Shown here piece after piece: positions 5,246 to 8,236 of a DNA stretch of 8,236 nt. The notes beneath the pieces are model-generated. The model was not told where the DNA came from, made no database searches, and saw only the letters and a program-made list of their open reading frames with translations. Numbering within the stretch: position 1 is the stretch's first letter; every line of letters begins with the position of its first letter. The stretch is from an uncultured Collinsella sp. (GTDB taxonomy: Bacteria; Actinomycetota; Coriobacteriia; Coriobacteriales; Coriobacteriaceae): assembly GCA_900549535.1 (NCBI GenBank), contig UROR01000090.1, forward strand, positions 1 through 8,236. Direction: 5' to 3'. The position numbers and the translations under genes are program-made.

Positions 5246-6040
5246 TTAGTCTTCGTCGTCTTCGAGCGGATCGTAGTCGGAATCGACACCGGCGGCTGCA
5301 TGGGAACCGTTGAACTTGAAGCCCATGAAGACGACAGCCAGGCACACACCGATCAGAGCGACCGCGATGACGGACAGGTTGAGGTAAGCGGCGAGCAGGA
5401 AACCGATGAACAGGAACGGAGTCATACCCTTCTTGATCATCATGGTGAGCAGCAGGGCCAAGCCGTAGGCGGTCATGATCTTGGTCGAAACGTTAAGACC
5501 AGTGGACAGCCACTCGGGAACCATGTTGACGATGGCCTGAACCAGGTCGGTGCCAACAAAAACGGCGAGGAAGATCGGCAGGAAGTACATGACGGCGTAC
5601 AGACCGGAGCCGGCGCAGATGTGCATACGGTAGGCGGTCTTGAACTTTCCGTTATCGATCGCGCTATCTGCCACATGGGTGAGGGCGGCGATGATGGAAC
5701 GGAACACGATGCCGAGAAGCTGACCCAGGACGGCGACCGGGATGGCGATCGTCATGGCGGTCTCGGCGGAAGCATCGGTCAGGCACGCAAAGGCAGCGGC
5801 CACGATGCCGCCCAGGACCATATCGGGCGGAACGGCGGCGCCGACCTGCACCAGGCCCATGGACACGAGCTCGACGGCGGCACCGACGGCAAGGCCGGTG
5901 GGCACATCGCCCAGCAGCAGACCGACGAGCGTAGCGCCAACGAGGGGCTGCTCGAAGTTAAGACGACCGAGCAGGCGGGAGTCCCACATGCAGAACACGC
6001 CGACGAGGCCGACGAGCACCGCACTGATGAACGTATTCAT
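5246..6040 (-). CDS. PTS mannose/fructose/sorbose family, IIC component
   Basis: A 264-aa polytopic membrane permease subunit of the same PTS. It is almost entirely hydrophobic, with segments at about 4-18, 33-47, 52-67, 76-88, 96-122, 144-164, 190-202, 206-222 and 224-240. Family-typical stretches include QPLVGATLVGLLLGD (31-45), GAAVELVSMGLVQVGAAVPPD (53-73) and KGMTPFLFIGFLLAAY (204-219). Start ATG 6040 has AAAGGAG (6047-6053) 6 nt upstream. It is 36 nt downstream of IIAB and only 13 nt upstream of the IID start, so one transcript is very likely. The last 15 residues are strongly acidic (DSDYDPLEDDED), a tail I do not recall as general for IIC proteins. Confidence 0.93.
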   Translation of the reverse strand: MNTFISAVLVGLVGVFCMWDSRLLGRLNFEQPLVGATLVGLLLGDVPTGLAVGAAVELVSMGLVQVGAAVPPDMVLGGIVAAAFACLTDASAETAMTIAIPVAVLGQLLGIVFRSIIAALTHVADSAIDNGKFKTAYRMHICAGSGLYAVMYFLPIFLAVFVGTDLVQAIVNMVPEWLSTGLNVSTKIMTAYGLALLLTMMIKKGMTPFLFIGFLLAAYLNLSVIAVALIGVCLAVVFMGFKFNGSHAAAGVDSDYDPLEDDED

Positions 6041-6076
6041 ACCCTTCTCCTTTCAGTCAGGCAAAAGCCTGGTTGA

Positions 6077-7000
6077 TTACAGCTTGGCGTCGATGTCGAC
6101 GCTCTGATACGTAGGGGTCTGCTGAACATAGAGCTTGATGCCCATGTCGAGCAGCTGATTGACGTCGGCCTTCTGGGTGGCGTCGAGGAAGACGGAGCTG
6201 TCCTTGCCGCCGACCTGATCGGCACCGTCGTGGTTGGCGGTGGCGCCCAGGTTGATGGCGTCGAGCTTGTAGCCCTGGCAGAACTGCAGCATCTCGGCAG
6301 TGTTGCCAAAGACGAACATGACGCGCTCGCCGAGGGTGTTGAGCTTGTCCATCTTGGCGAGGGCACGCTCGACGGTGAAGACGTTCAGGCGCACGCCCTG
6401 AGGCTTGGCCAGCTTAAGAGCGCCCTTCTTGATGTCATCGTTGGCGGCAGCGTTGTCGACGACGATGATGCGCTCGGCCTGAACCTTGGTGGTCCAGGTA
6501 AAGACGACCTGGCCGTGCAGCAGACGGTAGTCAAGACGTGCGAGGACGATCTTGGCGGGACCGGAGCTGTGACGGGGCGCCTTGGCCTTCTTGGCGGGAG
6601 CCGCGGCAGCCTCGACCGGTGCGTTGGGGTTGGTCAGGCCGGTGCGGGCCTCGTTGATGAGGGCCGCGAGCTCGGCGCCCTTGACGGGGACGGGGCTCAT
6701 AGCGAGCGTCAGTGCCAGCGGAATGTTGAAACCGCTGACAACCGTGAACTTCGTGCCGTTCTTGGAAAGCTCGACCATGTTGTTGTTGACCGAGCTGCCG
6801 AGCATATCGGTCAACACATAGACGGTGTCGTCCGTGTTGAACGTGGCGATCATGGCGTCCACCTTATTGGTGATGGGCTCCTTGTCGTCACGAGCAAGCG
6901 ACACGACGTGGACGTTCGACACGTCGCCGAGAACCATCTCGAGCGTGTCTTTGGCGCCTGCGGCCAGGCCGCCATGAGATGCGAGAATGATCTGATTCAT
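6077..7000 (-). CDS. PTS mannose family, fused IIAB component
   Basis: A 307-aa cytoplasmic phosphotransfer protein. Residues 1-121 are the IIA domain; H9 in ILASHGGLAAG is the expected site phosphorylated by HPr. An Ala/Pro/Lys-rich linker (about 124-147) joins it to the IIB domain (148-307); H162 in RLDYRLLHGQV is the expected histidine that passes phosphate to the incoming sugar. The arrangement matches ManX of E. coli; in the Gfr fructoselysine/glucoselysine system of Salmonella, IIA and IIB are, as I recall, separate genes. The start has a strong AAGGAGG site 7 nt upstream. As first gene of the operon it follows directly on the dyad-bearing promoter. With IIC and IID it should deliver the substrate to the cytoplasm as a 6-phosphate. 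Confidence 0.93.
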   Translation of the reverse strand: MNQIILASHGGLAAGAKDTLEMVLGDVSNVHVVSLARDDKEPITNKVDAMIATFNTDDTVYVLTDMLGSSVNNNMVELSKNGTKFTVVSGFNIPLALTLAMSPVPVKGAELAALINEARTGLTNPNAPVEAAAAPAKKAKAPRHSSGPAKIVLARLDYRLLHGQVVFTWTTKVQAERIIVVDNAAANDDIKKGALKLAKPQGVRLNVFTVERALAKMDKLNTLGERVMFVFGNTAEMLQFCQGYKLDAINLGATANHDGADQVGGKDSSVFLDATQKADVNQLLDMGIKLYVQQTPTYQSVDIDAKL

Positions 7001-7004
7001 CTTG

Positions 7005-7014
7005 CCTCCTCCTT
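7005..7014 (-). promoter_or_regulatory. Strong ribosome binding site of the IIAB gene
   Basis: The minus strand reads AAGGAGGAGG followed by CAAG and ATG. Two overlapping GGAGG registers are 4 and 7 nt from the start codon, which suggests high translation of the first operon gene and fixes the ATG at 7000. Confidence 0.7.
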
Positions 7015-7026
7015 TTCGTTATGGTC

Positions 7027-7032
7027 ATTATA
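7027..7032 (-). promoter_or_regulatory. PTS operon promoter, perfect -10 box
   Basis: The minus strand reads TATAAT, with a transcript expected to begin near 7019-7020 and a very short leader before ATG 7000. The hexamer 17 nt upstream (AATATC) is a poor -35 match, so the promoter may need an activator. The dyad at 7033-7045 abuts the box in the spacer, where bound repressor would block RNA polymerase. Confidence 0.6.
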
Positions 7033-7045
7033 ACGTCTTATACGT
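7033..7045. promoter_or_regulatory. Candidate operator for the GntR regulator at the PTS promoter
   Basis: A perfect-arm dyad ACGT-CTTAT-ACGT, flanked as AACGT...ACGTT, lies immediately next to the TATAAT box. Arms and 5-nt spacing match 883-895 upstream of the regulator gene, and the 10-mer TATAACGTCT (7029-7038) is identical at both places. Position in the promoter spacer fits repression relieved by a sugar-phosphate ligand. Binding is inferred. Confidence 0.6.
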
Positions 7046-7070
7046 TGCGGATATTGCTAATTAGTATAAA

Positions 7071-7105
7071 GACCGTTCGCGGGTGAAAATCGACCGTTGA
7101 CGGGT
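7071..7105. repeat. Tandem direct repeats upstream of the PTS promoter
   Basis: GACCGTTCGCGGGT (7071-7084) and GACCGTTGACGGGT (7092-7105) differ at two adjacent bases and start 21 bp apart, two helical turns. Their centres lie near -58 and -79 relative to the inferred transcription start, typical for activator sites, and the promoter's -35 is weak. No candidate activator gene is in the window. Confidence 0.5.
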
Positions 7106-7183
7106 TTAACGTACTTGAAACGTGGGAGCTGGGCAGGCCGGCGACGGCGGGATAACCCCAGGTCGGACGCCGTGCGCAACCCC
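7106..7183. other. Spacer downstream of the EamA gene without a clear terminator
   Basis: The stretch after the EamA stop codon contains only a weak possible stem, ACGGCG (7144-7149) against CGCCGT (7168-7173) with a long interior and no T-run. I see no convincing terminator, so read-through from EamA into the PTS operon cannot be excluded. Confidence 0.35.
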
Positions 7184-8236
7184 CTATCGCACGAAGTACC
7201 AGGGGCTTTCTTGCACGGTGGGCTCCAAGGCAATGCCCGTGCGTTCCTTAAACAGATCCATGTCCTGCGATTTCTCTGTCCACCACGCGTTGGGCTTAAA
7301 GGTCATGCTCTCAACGACATGACCGACAAACACACTGTTGCGCAGCTTGGAGAAGTCGGTGTTCATAATCAGGATGGACGCGAGCACCAGCACAATGCCC
7401 AGGACCTTGATCGCGCCGGCGGGCTCGGCATAGACACCAATGCCCACCAGTACGGTGACGACCGTCTCGAAAGACATTACGACGGGAACCTTCGATGTCT
7501 CGAGTCCCATGGACAGACCCTGCATATATAGGATGTAGGCCACGGCTGTGGGGATGAGTCCAAAACCAAGGAACAGCAGCAGCAACTGTGGCGACATTGC
7601 CGCGGCGACATCCGGCCACGGAGCCGCGATAGCTGCCATAACCGCACCGCCAAAAACAAAGCCCCAAAACGTGACAGCCAGCGGGTGGACCGTCTTGGTT
7701 GCTATCCGGCTAAACACCGCGAGTGACGCACCACAAAGGCCTGCAATCACGCCCGACGTGACGCCCCAAACCGAAAAATGAAAACCGGAAAGGTCACCAT
7801 TGGTCACTGCAAGCACGCAGCCAACGATGTTAAAGACAATGGCAACGAGCTTGTTGGGGGTCACGTCCTCGCGATAAAGCACGCGGCCGAGCATGACGCC
7901 AAACACCGGCGAGGTGTAGAGCAGCACCGAGGCCGTGGACATGCCCACCTCGCCCATGCACTCGTAATAGCAGGTGTTGGCGGCGGCCAAACCGACGATA
8001 CCGACAAGCGCGCAGGGAACGAGCTCTTTAGGACTTGCCTTGAACAGAGCCAGCGGACCCTGAGCCACGGTAGACCCCTCACCCGGACGGCAGCCCATAA
8101 ACATCAGGACCGGCGCCAAGATAAGCGCTCCGACCAACAAGCGAAAGGCAGCCATGCTCTGGGACGAAACGCCCATGGCCGAGATGCCGTTTACAAAGAT
8201 TCCGATGCTGCCCCACATAAGCGCGGCGATCAGCAC
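7184..8236 (-). CDS. EamA/DMT-superfamily transporter, 5' end cut by window edge
   Basis: At least 350 aa of a drug/metabolite-type membrane transporter, with two EamA repeats. Hydrophobic segments fall at about 1-20, 27-48, 74-92, 100-120, 128-145 (first repeat) and 155-175, 187-206, 217-237, 248-270, 276-291 (second). Family-typical stretches are AALMWGSIGIFV, MSTASVLLYTSPVFGVMLGRVLYRED and ETSKVPVVMSFETVVTVLVG. The frame is open to the last base of the window. The GTG at the edge is an unlikely start because family proteins usually have several residues before this first helix. After the last helix comes a soluble C-terminal extension of about 55 residues ending in WYFVR. Such proteins export amino acids or other metabolites; the substrate is unknown. 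Lying just upstream of the PTS operon on the same strand, it could be co-regulated, but 183 bp with a promoter separate them. Confidence 0.85.
   Translation of the reverse strand: MLIAALMWGSIGIFVNGISAMGVSSQSMAAFRLLVGALILAPVLMFMGCRPGEGSTVAQGPLALFKASPKELVPCALVGIVGLAAANTCYYECMGEVGMSTASVLLYTSPVFGVMLGRVLYREDVTPNKLVAIVFNIVGCVLAVTNGDLSGFHFSVWGVTSGVIAGLCGASLAVFSRIATKTVHPLAVTFWGFVFGGAVMAAIAAPWPDVAAAMSPQLLLLFLGFGLIPTAVAYILYMQGLSMGLETSKVPVVMSFETVVTVLVGIGVYAEPAGAIKVLGIVLVLASILIMNTDFSKLRNSVFVGHVVESMTFKPNAWWTEKSQDMDLFKERTGIALEPTVQESPWYFVR

Noticed and set aside
4294..5313. Plus-strand open frame of 339 codons opposite IID
   Set aside because: The composition (Asp/His/Gly/Gln-rich) is that of an antisense shadow, it spans non-coding stem-loops, and IID on the other strand is unambiguous.
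5162..6076. Plus-strand open frame of 304 codons opposite IIC
   Set aside because: Antisense shadow of a strongly hydrophobic membrane gene; the hydrophilic His/Asp/Gln-rich product is what such a complement yields.
6230..7033. Plus-strand open frame of 267 codons opposite IIAB
   Set aside because: It runs across the PTS promoter and opposite a gene with both PTS phosphorylation motifs; no ribosome binding site or domain supports it.

Overview
The window is 8.2 kb of moderately high-G+C bacterial DNA. Every credible gene lies on the minus strand, so the region reads from its right end to its left. Gene families (mannose-type PTS, FrlB-type deglycase, GntR/UTRA regulator, YitT, EamA) and the style of the short intergenic repeats suggest a gut actinobacterium of class Coriobacteriia, most likely Collinsella. 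That placement rests on remembered resemblance, not on a search. No rRNA, tRNA, CRISPR array, transposase or phage gene is visible.

Right to left: an EamA/DMT transporter cut by the window edge (7184-8236); a 183-bp control region (7001-7183) with a TATAAT box, a dyad and two tandem direct repeats; an operon for a mannose-family PTS with a fused IIAB (6077-7000), IIC (5246-6040) and IID (4399-5232); a 197-bp gap with two stem-loops; an FrlB-type SIS-domain deglycase (3218-4201) and a strong terminator (3152-3186). Next come a HAD phosphatase (2428-3057), a 355-bp spacer with a nested inverted-repeat element, a YitT-family membrane protein (1065-2072) with its terminator (990-1023), and a GntR/HutC-type regulator (126-845).

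Working model: the PTS imports an Amadori compound (fructoselysine or a relative) and phosphorylates it during entry. The deglycase then splits the 6-phosphate into glucose 6-phosphate and the free amine or amino acid. No FrlD-type kinase is present, and none would be needed because the PTS phosphorylates. The regulator is about 6 kb from the PTS promoter, but both upstream regions carry the same dyad, ACGT-N5-ACGT, with a shared 10-mer TATAACGTCT. This points to one regulator controlling both itself and the operon. HAD and YitT lie between regulator and operon without that dyad and may be unrelated passengers.

The least explained material is intergenic: two near-identical 48-bp hairpin repeats (934-981 and 3069-3116), each placed between a terminator and the next gene; a 119-bp nested palindrome (2212-2330); two stem-loops inside the operon; and 21-bp-spaced direct repeats upstream of the PTS promoter.
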